Shown: piece after piece, positions 13,920 through 21,207 of the stretch
Layout of the letters: each line of letters begins with the position of its first letter
Numbering within the stretch: position 1 is the first letter of the stretch
Source of the DNA: a virus
IMG/VR virus record: IMGVR_UViG_3300012359_000049
Location: 1-21,207 of that record
Length of the DNA stretch: 21,207 nucleotides
Strand: one strand, 5' to 3'
Program-made: the position numbers and the translations under genes
Notes under the pieces: generated by a model
Database searches by the model: none
Seen by the model: only the letters and a program-made list of their open reading frames with translations
What the model was told of the DNA's origin: nothing

Positions 13920-15230
13920 TTATGTTCCCAACTGATATATTCTCAGGGCTTCAGGAAGTATTACCTGACCGCCTACACGTTGTCGGGCGTACACGCCCAC
14001 CTGTGAGTTTTCAACCCATCTCTCTGATAGACGTTTGAATGTCATCCCAAGTCGCTGCACAATCATATACGCCCTGGAAAGATCGCCGAAGAGAATAGAG
14101 TTTGAAGAAGAAGCAGCAACCGGCATATCAGGAGTCTCGACATAAGGATATCCCATAATTGTGTTCGGCGCGCTATCCAAACCGCCTTGAGAGGGGCCAG
14201 CGCCAGGCTGCCAGACATACGATGTTTCACCGCCTGAGTACTTCAGTTGTCTGATGATACCTACTGTTTGACGGTTCATATACCATTGCGCACGCCCCGC
14301 GTATACAGAAGGAAGGTCGTATACACAGTTAACTAGCGTATCAGCAGTAGGAAGCGATGACACACCCGATTTCTTAATCGGGATAAGAGGGTGTGTGAGT
14401 ATCCCTTGCGGCTGAATTGACCCATCGCCTGAGAGAAACGCTTTCCCTTCAGCAACCCCGAACTGCTCGGTAATTTCGTTTCTGATTTCTGTCTCAACGT
14501 CAAATGCAGGGTCTTCTAAGTCTTGTTCTGAGATGAGTACGAGAGAGTACATCTCGTTTGTAGGGATTTCAAGCCTACCTAAATTCCATCCCGTCGTATC
14601 AGTGCGCACCGCGCGCTCACCTACCCATGTAGCAGTAGTGAGTGTTGATGTCCGCTTAGGCATCTGCACAGATCTGTTTGATGTTGAGCGCACTTTTGCG
14701 TAGGGTCTGATAACCGAATACAAGACAAGGTTCTTGATGATCTCCGCGACAAACTCAGGAGGCGCAAACATACCGCCCGTCGTATCTTCTGAAACAGTGA
14801 TACCTGTCGTGATAGATGCTTTTGTCTCGAACTCTTTATTCGGCGGCGCATCAAACGCTGATGCTTGATAGAGATGTTTGCGTTCTTCAGGAGTGCAACC
14901 CGCGAAACCCTTGCGCAAGTAATTTGAGAGTGCTTTCACGTCATCGCGCTTTTTTATGATGCGCATACGACGATTAAGTGCCGCTTCATCGACGCCTTTT
15001 GTTTCAAGGATGTCATCCTCAAAGTCATTGTTCTGTACAGACTTTGTCGAGGGTTTCTGCATCTCGCCCTCAAGGCGCTGCAACGTGACCTCCATCGCCA
15101 AACGTTTTTGTTCTGACTCTTGCCCCTTTTCTCCGAAGCTTTTGATCTCTTTTTCAATGCCATCATAAAGCTCTCTGATCTGGTACACCGTCTTCATAAA
15201 CTCGGTGTACTCTTCCTGTGTTAAAGGCAT
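13920..15230 (-). CDS. Major capsid protein, HK97 family (436 aa)
   Basis: HK97-fold shell subunit. The N-terminal 135 residues form a Glu/Lys-rich, coiled-coil-prone delta-like domain (EIKSFGEKGQESEQKRL and following helices), which acts as scaffold and is usually removed by the prohead protease. The mature part probably begins near 137, just before ITTGITVSEDTTGG. It holds family signatures: GMFAPPEFVAEII, the beta region with SLVLISEQDLEDPAFDVE, AEGKAFLSGDGSIQPQGIL (about 260-278), YMNRQTVGIIRQL and a C-terminal TFKRLSERWVENSQVGVYA. The cleavage site is inferred. Start ATG 15230 follows GAGGAG and lies close behind the protease stop. Confidence 0.95.
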   Translation of the reverse strand: MPLTQEEYTEFMKTVYQIRELYDGIEKEIKSFGEKGQESEQKRLAMEVTLQRLEGEMQKPSTKSVQNNDFEDDILETKGVDEAALNRRMRIIKKRDDVKALSNYLRKGFAGCTPEERKHLYQASAFDAPPNKEFETKASITTGITVSEDTTGGMFAPPEFVAEIIKNLVLYSVIRPYAKVRSTSNRSVQMPKRTSTLTTATWVGERAVRTDTTGWNLGRLEIPTNEMYSLVLISEQDLEDPAFDVETEIRNEITEQFGVAEGKAFLSGDGSIQPQGILTHPLIPIKKSGVSSLPTADTLVNCVYDLPSVYAGRAQWYMNRQTVGIIRQLKYSGGETSYVWQPGAGPSQGGLDSAPNTIMGYPYVETPDMPVAASSSNSILFGDLSRAYMIVQRLGMTFKRLSERWVENSQVGVYARQRVGGQVILPEALRIYQLGT

Positions 15231-15236
15231 TTCTCC

Positions 15237-16592
15237 TCATTTCCCAAAAAGGGTTGTCACCTGCTTGAGTATGTCAGCAGATGAAAACAATGTTGGGTTA
15301 TTCGGCGCAGACGTTCGCGGCGTCTCAGAGGGAGGTTGTCCTTTGTGAGAGGTGCTTGCCTGGGTGCTTTTCCCTATGTCACTTGTAGTTGCCCCTATAT
15401 ATGAAAGATCATCATCGGGATTATGTTCTAAACTGTCAAGCCATTTCTGTATAGATTGTAGCTCTTCCCATACCGCAGAAATAGAGCCTGATATCTTTTG
15501 CTTATTCGCAGCAGAAAGCGTCTTGCCCGCCTTTATAGTCAGTTCTTTACATTTCTTTAAAGCGACCATTGATAAATCAGCGTGCATATATCCCATACCA
15601 GCATCGTAGGAACTACCGCCGCTACTCTCAGATGCATCCTCAGACACATCGGCCTCATTAAAGTCGTCAAGCCAACTTCCCGTTACCTCTGAAGAGAACT
15701 GAGATATCGTTGTCGCAATAGCAGACGATGTATTGCTTACATCATCATCATCAGCTATACCCAAAATACTTGATGTCAGGATATCGCACATAGAATACAA
15801 CTGCATACGCACCTGTGACATGCGTCGCGCATCCCACATCTCTGAGAATGTTGAAGATTTAGCTTGCGCACTTTGTTTCTTCCCCCCAAGGGCAGGAGAA
15901 GGAGTACTCGCTGCCCTTTTATCATGCTCACCTGACTTTATTGAAGCTGCCATACTATCAAATACTTTTGCCGCCTGTGTCGGGACATGACTCCATGCCC
16001 ACACCTGTTTTGTCGAAATGATATCAGCAAGATCGTTTGCAGGAAAACTGACCTGAGAGATTTCCCGCAAACGGTTCTCTTTTAAGTTGCGTATATTGTT
16101 GCGTTGTATGTCAAAGCGTATCGGGTCGTATCCGTAGCTTGACCCGATCATTTTCATCTCCGCTAATTCAAACGCATCCTGCGCTCGCTTGATACCCATC
16201 GCAAATTGGGTTTCATAGATAACGCCCCTGCTATCTTCTGTAAGGGCTTTTACGCCACCTATTACTTCATCTCTATTATGTTGCCAAAGGTTAGGGACTA
16301 GCCAGGGATTGTTCTTCTTATTGCGCGCATAATCCAACTCACGGATTGTTTTTGTAAACGCCCCTGGAGAAACAATATCGTTATACGGGTCTATAAACGG
16401 CGTTCCATCATCATTGTTATACACCGTCATATAAGCAGTCACAACGCCCTGCTTTTTGTTGAAGTCAGCATCTTTTAGAGCGGTAGGGAGTGTATCAACA
16501 GCAAATGTCGGAAGAGGAAATGAATAGCCAGGGATAGGGGTAGACGCAAATGCTTGCAGCACATCATCAATGTTTATAACTTTGTCGGGCAT
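15237..16592 (-). CDS. Prohead protease with long C-terminal extension (451 aa)
   Basis: HK97-type prohead serine protease (PF04586-like) that cleaves the capsid delta domain. Numbered from ATG 16592: GVVTAYMTVYNNDDG and IVSPGAFTKTI in the fold, LWQHNRDEVIGG with His105, GSSYGYDP with Ser152, and LREISQVSFPANDLADI with Glu177, matching the family's His/Ser/acidic arrangement. From about residue 205 there is an extension of some 245 residues: a Ser/Lys-rich linker, a helical part (WDARRMSQVRMQLYSMC), an acidic Ser-rich stretch with DDDD, and a helix containing KAGKTLSAANKQKISGSISAVW. This may be a scaffold or capsid-binding tail. An alternative start TTG 16616 (AAGGGG 5 bases upstream) adds eight residues. 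Confidence 0.9.
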   Translation of the reverse strand: MPDKVINIDDVLQAFASTPIPGYSFPLPTFAVDTLPTALKDADFNKKQGVVTAYMTVYNNDDGTPFIDPYNDIVSPGAFTKTIRELDYARNKKNNPWLVPNLWQHNRDEVIGGVKALTEDSRGVIYETQFAMGIKRAQDAFELAEMKMIGSSYGYDPIRFDIQRNNIRNLKENRLREISQVSFPANDLADIISTKQVWAWSHVPTQAAKVFDSMAASIKSGEHDKRAASTPSPALGGKKQSAQAKSSTFSEMWDARRMSQVRMQLYSMCDILTSSILGIADDDDVSNTSSAIATTISQFSSEVTGSWLDDFNEADVSEDASESSGGSSYDAGMGYMHADLSMVALKKCKELTIKAGKTLSAANKQKISGSISAVWEELQSIQKWLDSLEHNPDDDLSYIGATTSDIGKSTQASTSHKGQPPSETPRTSAPNNPTLFSSADILKQVTTLFGK

Positions 16593-16633
16593 AATAGAGT
16601 AATCCCTTTTAATCAACTATGCCCCTTAACGTA

Positions 16634-16662
16634 AGTATACTAACTATTCAGACAAAACACAA
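16634..16662 (-). promoter_or_regulatory. Promoter-like sequence before the protease gene
   Basis: On the minus strand TTGTGT (16657-16662, weak, 3 of 6 matches) and TATACT (16634-16639, 5 of 6) are separated by 17 bases in the short gap before the protease and capsid genes. Predicted start near 16626, which would favour ATG 16592 over TTG 16616 as protease start. Consensus match only. Confidence 0.35.
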
Positions 16663-16682
16663 GCCAATTGTTTTTTATCAAC

Positions 16683-16883
16683 TCACTCGAAGTTTCTCAG
16701 AGGTTCATCTTTCACATCTGCTATACCCGCTTCTTGCGCAGTGATTTTCCCTTGTGCAAATAATTCGGCTCGCCACTTCTTACAACTGCGGCACTGGCAA
16801 TCCGCTAGGCTTGTGCCTTTCTTCATATTTGTATGGGAGATAAGCCCCATATCAAGACGTGGTCTTGGTGTATAAGAGTCCAT
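16683..16883 (-). CDS. Small Cys-rich protein between portal and protease (66 aa)
   Basis: Short basic protein with a CQCRSC cluster (Cys29, Cys31, Cys34) followed by KKWRAELFAQGKITAQEAG. The three cysteines within six residues suggest metal binding or simply a compact Cys cluster; a fourth ligand is not evident, so a complete zinc site is unproven. ATG 16883 overlaps the portal TGA as TGATG, which argues for translational coupling. A longer frame from 16904 would add seven residues. I recognise no family, and the role in head assembly is unknown. Confidence 0.62.
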   Translation of the reverse strand: MDSYTPRPRLDMGLISHTNMKKGTSLADCQCRSCKKWRAELFAQGKITAQEAGIADVKDEPLRNFE

Positions 16884-18367
16884 CACCGCAATAACCCCGC
16901 CCACATGTGACGGACGCCTGTCGCAAGATCATATTGCTCTTCTGGTAGAGTGCTGGCCCTCTTCGTCAACGCATTAGATGGCGGCTGTGTGATATCTGAT
17001 ACTACTACTTGCCCAGGTGGGGGCGGAAGCATTGGCGGCGGTTTCATAGCAGCAGCTTGTATCGCGGCAGTAGCCGCCTCTTCTTGTTGATCGAGCCATG
17101 CGGCGACATTCGATCGCCTGATAAATGTTGTTGGACCGAACTTATAAAAGTCATCAACATCATCAATAAGCGGCTGATTTACCTCCGCCGCGCAAGAGTT
17201 AAATGGCGCAAGGCCATTATTCCAGAGTGACAGTACAATGTTTGTATCAGCAAGTCTGTTTTGTTTTAGCAACTCAATAGGCTTCCTATCAAGTTTCAAC
17301 TCAACATCTGAAACAACACCGCCAGGACTGTAGAGTGGCGGCAACCACATATTGAGCTCATCCTCTAAGCGCGCTAAGATGTTTAGCCCTGTCAACTCCC
17401 ACATTGCTAGTTTCGCTTCAGCAACATTGTTGTATGTTGAATACTCCTTGTCGTTGACAAGTAAAGAGTCTACCCCAAGAGCAGCCAAAATCTTCCGCCC
17501 TGCCGAAGCGTCTGAATTGAACCAATCGGCATCGACGGGAGAAAGTGCTAACTGAATGTATGTCAGCCCATTTTCTAATAATAAAGGTACACCAGCCGTC
17601 ATCCTCCCACCACCGTATTTCTTGCGTATTTCTTGTATCATTTTTCCACGTGTCAAGGGAGGCAAGTCTGTGGTAGCGACAAAAGCGCCGCTCGGTCTTG
17701 CGCTGTTGGACATGAGATTGAAGTTCCATTCTTCACCTGCGTTCTGTCGCTCTATTACCGACGCTGCAACCTGCAAAGGAGATAAACCCACAAATTCATT
17801 GAGAGGATGAAAGAACCTGATAGGGTGCATATATTGCACACTATAATCTTTGTTGTAGTATCTATAGTTATATATCTGATTATCTAAATTTACTTCAGGC
17901 AGAACTAGATCGGGTCGGAGATTATAGAGAGCCAATGGCGGAGAGACAGCATCATTTTGCACTGACCAGACATAGTCCTGCCCGCCGATCAAGAGATAGC
18001 TGACAAGTTGTTCCATGAAGTTTGCCCGCATACGCTTATAGTTCGGCTGCGCCATCAGTAATTCTAATGGGTGTCCCTCAATGCGCTGCTTCTGGCCGTA
18101 CTTCTCAAACACTTGCCATTCTAACGCCGCGATCGCTTGCGCAAGAATAGACACACCACGATACACCGTAATGTTGTTGAGATAGCCAATGTTCGTTATA
18201 TTGAGCACAGTACGCGCTGAATATGATGTGTATCCCGAACCTGTGCTAATTATCTGACTTGCAATGTTACTGGTAAGGTCGCTTTGCTTCGTAGATGCCA
18301 GTTGTTTTTGCTCGGATTTTACTTCAGGTTTTGTAAATGCTACCCATGCGTCTTTGACGCGGCCCAT
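16883..18367 (-). CDS. Portal protein, HK97 type (494 aa)
   Basis: Dodecameric portal through which DNA enters the head and on which the tail assembles (HK97 gp3-like). Characteristic features: VYRGVSILAQAIAALEW near the N-terminus, the HPLELLMAQPN segment, the FHPLNEFVGLSPLQVAASVI region (about 185-205), SGAFV with GGGRMTAGVPLLLENGLTYI, and helices with VAEAKLAMWELTGLNILARLEDELN. The final 60 residues are Pro/Ala-rich (MKPPPMLPPPPGQVVV) and probably a disordered tail. The start ATG 18367 lies 44 bases inside the preceding membrane-protein gene and has only a poor ribosome site. Confidence 0.92.
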   Translation of the reverse strand: MGRVKDAWVAFTKPEVKSEQKQLASTKQSDLTSNIASQIISTGSGYTSYSARTVLNITNIGYLNNITVYRGVSILAQAIAALEWQVFEKYGQKQRIEGHPLELLMAQPNYKRMRANFMEQLVSYLLIGGQDYVWSVQNDAVSPPLALYNLRPDLVLPEVNLDNQIYNYRYYNKDYSVQYMHPIRFFHPLNEFVGLSPLQVAASVIERQNAGEEWNFNLMSNSARPSGAFVATTDLPPLTRGKMIQEIRKKYGGGRMTAGVPLLLENGLTYIQLALSPVDADWFNSDASAGRKILAALGVDSLLVNDKEYSTYNNVAEAKLAMWELTGLNILARLEDELNMWLPPLYSPGGVVSDVELKLDRKPIELLKQNRLADTNIVLSLWNNGLAPFNSCAAEVNQPLIDDVDDFYKFGPTTFIRRSNVAAWLDQQEEAATAAIQAAAMKPPPMLPPPPGQVVVSDITQPPSNALTKRASTLPEEQYDLATGVRHMWAGLLR

Positions 18368-18614
18368 TTCTGTTTATCGCAATCTCGCCCCGTCTACGCA
18401 ATACATGTACAGCTATCACATTGTTGTCGCTATCAAGCGTCTCTATGCGCGTAATGCGAGAACGGTGGGCAACAGTACCCCGATGGATAACAACCCGTCT
18501 GACCCTTACTCTACTGTATAGTATTGTACGAAACATATTGATTACAAGTAGCCCTAGCCCTACATACGCAATAAGCATTATTTGCGGCCCACCCATCATT
18601 TCCCATAGTGTCAT
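18324..18614 (-). CDS. One-pass membrane protein between terminase and portal (96 aa)
   Basis: Small protein with a single hydrophobic segment, about residues 10-30 (GPQIMLIAYVGLGLLVINMF), followed by a strongly basic part with VRVRRVVIHRGTVAHRS. The segment is long enough for a membrane helix and the basic C-terminal part would be predicted to stay in the cytoplasm. Start ATG 18614 overlaps the terminase TGA as ATGA, and its end overlaps the portal gene by 44 bases. I know no assigned family. Its position suggests a capsid-membrane or packaging accessory, but this is conjecture. Confidence 0.6.
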   Translation of the reverse strand: MTLWEMMGGPQIMLIAYVGLGLLVINMFRTILYSRVRVRRVVIHRGTVAHRSRITRIETLDSDNNVIAVHVLRRRGEIAINRNGPRQRRMGSIYKT

Positions 18615-20161
18615 GTAAACAGCCCCTCTTCTAAGAACTTTGCTAAATCAGGATTATGCTCCCGTATTGCTTCTATCTGCGCAAACTCTTTCGCTTCGCC
18701 TAGCTCAATAGCCGTTAACATCGGTTCACCATGCGAATACAACTCGTTGAGAATACTTGTTGCATCAACCTGGTCGTCATGGTCAGCCCTCGGAAACCCC
18801 AAGAGTTGTTTCTTATATTCTACGAAGCCAGGTGTGTTCTTGTCAAAAAAGAACAATCCTAGTGCGAAGTAAACCGCAATACTTTGCGCTCTCGCCACTT
18901 TATCCTTTAAAGGGATATATGGGCGTATCGGATGCCCATTGCCCCGCCCACGCTGAATAATCGACTTCTGATGGCCAACATCTTCTATAAGACAGCACCA
19001 TAGACGTGGTGTAGAGCGTAACTTTGTCCATAGCTTATCCTCAGCCTCCGGCCCCTCCCATTTTTCAACGATTATATCCAATAGTAATGCTTCTCCGTCA
19101 GGAGTAACATCCCAATCCAGGAAACAGGTAAAGTCAGCCTGTTGTTTTGTACTAACGGCAAAGTCAGTAGATACCACGCGTCTACATAAAAACTTGAGCA
19201 CACGCTTATCCATAGTAGCGGTATGTAATAAATATGTTTCTCCTTCATCAACGTACTCCAACATCGTCGCGCCCTTGATGATAGCGCCTTCTTCTAAGAC
19301 AGGTTTCTGTTGATACTGGCTATAATAGTTTAATTGAAGTATTGCTTTGAGAGACTCTAAGACAACTTTCGGAAACTTCTCTTCCCAAAGCGGCTCCCCC
19401 GACTCTTTGCGCGGGTCTTCCCATCCGATTGATGTTATTGTCTTATGCGAAGGGTCATATTCAGACGGTAAACAGAGATACTCCCACCCGCCCTGATCTA
19501 TCACATGACCAATTAAGTCTTGATCGTGAACGCGCTGGCCGAGTATTATCATGCCGCCCGTTTGTTGATCGTTCAAACGAGAAGTCATGGTGTTATCCCA
19601 CCATGCTAATGTGTCACGTCTGACCGCATCGCTCTCTGCTTCAGCAATGTTGTGTGGGTCATCACAAGAGACGATATCGCCGCCTTCACCTGTCGCAGCA
19701 CCAGCAACAGAAGTAGCAATACGATAACCGCCTTTATTGTTTTCATATCGCCCTACTTTATTCTGATCGGGCAGCCACCCGAATGAGTTCTTAAATAAAC
19801 TTTGATACCAGATACTATCTACTAATGCTCTGCACCGTTGACTATCACGTATAGCCAGAGACATGCCATACGAACTACATAAGAACTTAAATGATGGGTG
19901 CCACGTCCATCCCCACGCAGGGGCCATTACAGAGATGATTATCGACTTTGTATGTCTCGGGGGGAGAGCGACCGCAAGTTTATGTATCTGGCCCTTAAAG
20001 ACTGCTTGTATATGCTCGCAGATCGCATCGTGATGCCACGACCATACTAACGGTGCAGGGTCTACATGTTTCCATGCAGCTTTTGTGAAAGCAGCTAAGG
20101 TATCTTGATACGACCATACATCTTGTATGGCCTTGATTTTGTCTAAAGGAGATAGGGGCAA
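18611..20161 (-). CDS. Large terminase subunit (516 aa)
   Basis: ATP-driven DNA packaging motor and nuclease. Walker A variant at 67-73 (PPRHTKS), an ATPase core with GAATGEGGDIVSCDDPHN at about 154-171 giving Walker B acidic residues (Asp167/Asp168), and a TerL coupling segment with MIILGQRVHDQDLIGHV. The C-terminal nuclease part has the acidic set expected for an RNase H-like fold: VSTDFAVS with Asp333, LIEDVGHQKS with Glu393/Asp394, and ADHDDQVDA with Asp460 to Asp466. The first stop upstream in frame leaves TTG 20161 as the only usual start before Met79, so TTG is the likely initiation codon, with a weak purine-rich site upstream. No small terminase is recognisable beside it. Confidence 0.93.
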   Translation of the reverse strand: MPLSPLDKIKAIQDVWSYQDTLAAFTKAAWKHVDPAPLVWSWHHDAICEHIQAVFKGQIHKLAVALPPRHTKSIIISVMAPAWGWTWHPSFKFLCSSYGMSLAIRDSQRCRALVDSIWYQSLFKNSFGWLPDQNKVGRYENNKGGYRIATSVAGAATGEGGDIVSCDDPHNIAEAESDAVRRDTLAWWDNTMTSRLNDQQTGGMIILGQRVHDQDLIGHVIDQGGWEYLCLPSEYDPSHKTITSIGWEDPRKESGEPLWEEKFPKVVLESLKAILQLNYYSQYQQKPVLEEGAIIKGATMLEYVDEGETYLLHTATMDKRVLKFLCRRVVSTDFAVSTKQQADFTCFLDWDVTPDGEALLLDIIVEKWEGPEAEDKLWTKLRSTPRLWCCLIEDVGHQKSIIQRGRGNGHPIRPYIPLKDKVARAQSIAVYFALGLFFFDKNTPGFVEYKKQLLGFPRADHDDQVDATSILNELYSHGEPMLTAIELGEAKEFAQIEAIREHNPDLAKFLEEGLFT

Positions 20162-20205
20162 AAAGACGTATCACTTTCCCGCCCCTAAGTTGTAAGTATA
20201 GCACA

Positions 20206-20409
20206 CTACGTACATGGGAACAGCCGTATATGTTTTGCCGCTATGTAAAACGCAACAGCCTCTTCCTCAGTAGAGAAGAAGTACTCGACTTTCCCATTTG
20301 TGATAGGCCAGTATATCCATACACTATCAGGGTCTCCATACCGCCTGATGATAAAATGATCTTCGTTCTCATAACCATCGCGCTGCTTTTCCCAGTTCTC
20401 TATCGACAT
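20206..20409 (-). CDS. Small hypothetical protein (67 aa)
   Basis: Unrecognised 67-residue protein with an acidic N-terminal half (ENWEKQRDGYENEDHF), many aromatics (IRRYGDPDSVWIYWPIT) and a short helix TEEEAVAFYIAAKHIRL. The pattern suggests a small compact alpha/beta domain. A perfect AGGAGG stands about 7 bases upstream of ATG 20409, so it should be well translated. It lies upstream of the large terminase, where small terminase genes often lie, but it lacks a visible helix-turn-helix. Confidence 0.58.
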   Translation of the reverse strand: MSIENWEKQRDGYENEDHFIIRRYGDPDSVWIYWPITNGKVEYFFSTEEEAVAFYIAAKHIRLFPCT

Positions 20410-20425
20410 TACTTACAACCTCCTA

Positions 20426-20458
20426 TTATGCGCTTCGCTAAATTCTCTAGCGGCATAA
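20426..20458. other. Bulged inverted repeat before a strong ribosome site
   Basis: TTATGC (20426-20431) pairs with GCATAA (20453-20458), and CGCTA with TAGCG inside it, with a 4-nt bulge, about five bases before the AGGAGG of the 67-aa gene. No T-run is present. Function unknown, possibly mRNA structure around the 5' end. Confidence 0.35.
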
Positions 20459-20459
20459 C

Positions 20460-20792
20460 CTAACTCCCAGGATAGTCATCATCAAATATCCCTTGCGCTT
20501 TCAACTCTTCCAATTCTTCATCACCGTGATAGTTCTCGTTATACGGTTCTTCTTTCACTTCCTCAACAGGCAATACTTGCTGACAGTACGGACAGTATGT
20601 GTTTACTTGCGCATCTGCTACCATGTCTATCTGATCGACAAGCACAAGTACCTGTGCAGTAATACCATTATCACGCACTTTTATTGGGCTAAATGTTATT
20701 TCTGTCACCTTGTCTATCTCTTTGCCCGTTTCGGCATCATAAATATGCGTATTATACGGGATACCATCCGTGTTTACGATACGTATTTTCAT
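20460..20792 (-). CDS. Small protein with a CPYC zinc-knuckle-like element (110 aa)
   Basis: Two-part protein. Residues 1-65 (MKIRIVNTDGIPYNTHIYDA onward) look like a beta-rich domain with ETGKEIDKV, which resembles a short domain seen in diverse phage proteins of unknown role. Then comes YCPYCQQVLPVEEV, one CxxC knuckle without an obvious partner, and an acidic tail with EELEELKAQGIFDDDYPG. I cannot assign a function. It is encoded two genes upstream of the terminase. Confidence 0.55.
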   Translation of the reverse strand: MKIRIVNTDGIPYNTHIYDAETGKEIDKVTEITFSPIKVRDNGITAQVLVLVDQIDMVADAQVNTYCPYCQQVLPVEEVKEEPYNENYHGDEELEELKAQGIFDDDYPGS

Positions 20793-20815
20793 GTTATGGC
20801 CTCACTTAGTCGCAG

Positions 20816-21207
20816 CTATCGCTGCAAGTAACACCCGCAGCCTTTGCATACTTCGTTTACTACACCGACAAGATGACAGACACGACATTCTACCCCCTTC
20901 TTTAAGAGACAAGCGCAATATCCGCACTTGCTGTTTGTCGCAGCATTTACTCTATGACATGCAGGACATTCTACTTTTGTATATATATCCATCTTCTCAA
21001 AAGATGACCCGCAATGGCGGCAATACCGCGCATCAGCAGGATTTGTACCGCTGCACTTATAGCATCCTAGCCCGCCAGGTGGGACGCCATTCACTCCCTT
21101 GTTTTTAGGGCTATCGCGCACAAGATTAGCGAAAGATGTCCCGCAATAGCAACATTCATCGCGCCAATGCAAGTCATTCGGAACACCGCACTTAGGGCAA
21201 GCTATCA
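20816..21207 (-). CDS. Multi-zinc-ribbon protein (start at or beyond right edge)
   Basis: The frame is open to the right edge and reads IACPKCGVPNDL before the TTG at 21172, so the start lies further right; the codon cut by the edge is NTG and could itself be the start at 21208. In order, the CxxC knuckles are CPKC, CCYC, CYKC, CRHC, CPAC, CGYC, CRVC and CKGC, which gives four two-knuckle zinc ribbons. Between them are short loops (for example SGTNPADARYCRHCGSS). The architecture suits protein- or nucleic-acid-binding zinc ribbons (DZR-like) and no catalytic domain is visible. The role in the phage is unknown. Confidence 0.72.
   Translation of the reverse strand, partial: IACPKCGVPNDLHWRDECCYCGTSFANLVRDSPKNKGVNGVPPGGLGCYKCSGTNPADARYCRHCGSSFEKMDIYTKVECPACHRVNAATNSKCGYCACLLKKGVECRVCHLVGVVNEVCKGCGCYLQR

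Noticed and set aside
1-21207. CRISPR array, tRNA genes, integrase, transposase or attachment sites
   Set aside because: I found no regularly spaced repeats, cloverleaf structures, transposase or recombinase signatures, or paired attachment-like repeats in this window.

Overview
The window holds the late structural module (head, neck and tail) of a tailed phage or prophage with long-tailed siphovirus architecture and an HK97-type capsid. Every supported gene lies on the minus strand, so the biological order runs from the right end (21207) to the left end (1). Intergenic gaps are short and many stops and starts overlap (ATGA, TAATG, TGATG, GTGA). Shine-Dalgarno sites are of the AGGAGG/AAGGAG type and two promoter-like sites resemble the bacterial housekeeping consensus, so the host is a bacterium. 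I cannot name the host. No integrase, lysis, replication, tRNA or CRISPR feature is visible, so free phage versus prophage cannot be decided here.

Right end (about 20.2-21.2 kb): three small pre-terminase genes. One is a protein built from repeated CxxC zinc knuckles that runs off the right edge. The others are a 110-aa protein with one CPYC knuckle and a 67-aa acidic/aromatic protein. No small terminase is recognisable. Packaging and head (about 13.5-20.2 kb): large terminase (TTG start), a one-pass membrane protein, portal, a small Cys-rich protein, a prohead protease with a long C-terminal extension, the HK97-fold major capsid protein with an N-terminal delta-like domain, and a beta-rich head accessory candidate. 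A promoter-like sequence sits in the gap before the protease.

Neck (about 10.5-13.4 kb): a 140-aa protein ending in an AT-hook-like tail, a possible 28-codon ORF beside a strong hairpin, a gp6-like connector, a head-closure protein, a wholly low-complexity 147-aa protein, a gp10-like protein and a DUF3168-like tail-completion protein. Two junctions carry short direct repeats that duplicate the Shine-Dalgarno region.

Tail (1-10.5 kb): a small basic protein, two related tail-tube-type proteins in tandem, and a tail assembly chaperone pair. The pair has a textbook -1 programmed frameshift: slippery A AAA AAC, 7-nt spacer, then a 7-bp inverted repeat. The tape measure protein follows; its reading frame begins at an apparent ATA start behind a perfect AGGAGG. 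Next come a 1340-aa hub-type protein interrupted by two lectin-like sandwich domains, two small tail genes, and a beta-rich structural protein that runs off the left edge behind its own near-consensus promoter.

The expected order is terminase, portal, protease, capsid, connectors, tail tube, chaperones, tape measure, hub, fibre-like proteins. The least ordinary items are the frameshift cassette, the ATA start, the split hub, the tube paralogues, and the duplicated ribosome-binding regions. I did not find a clearly novel defence or regulatory system.
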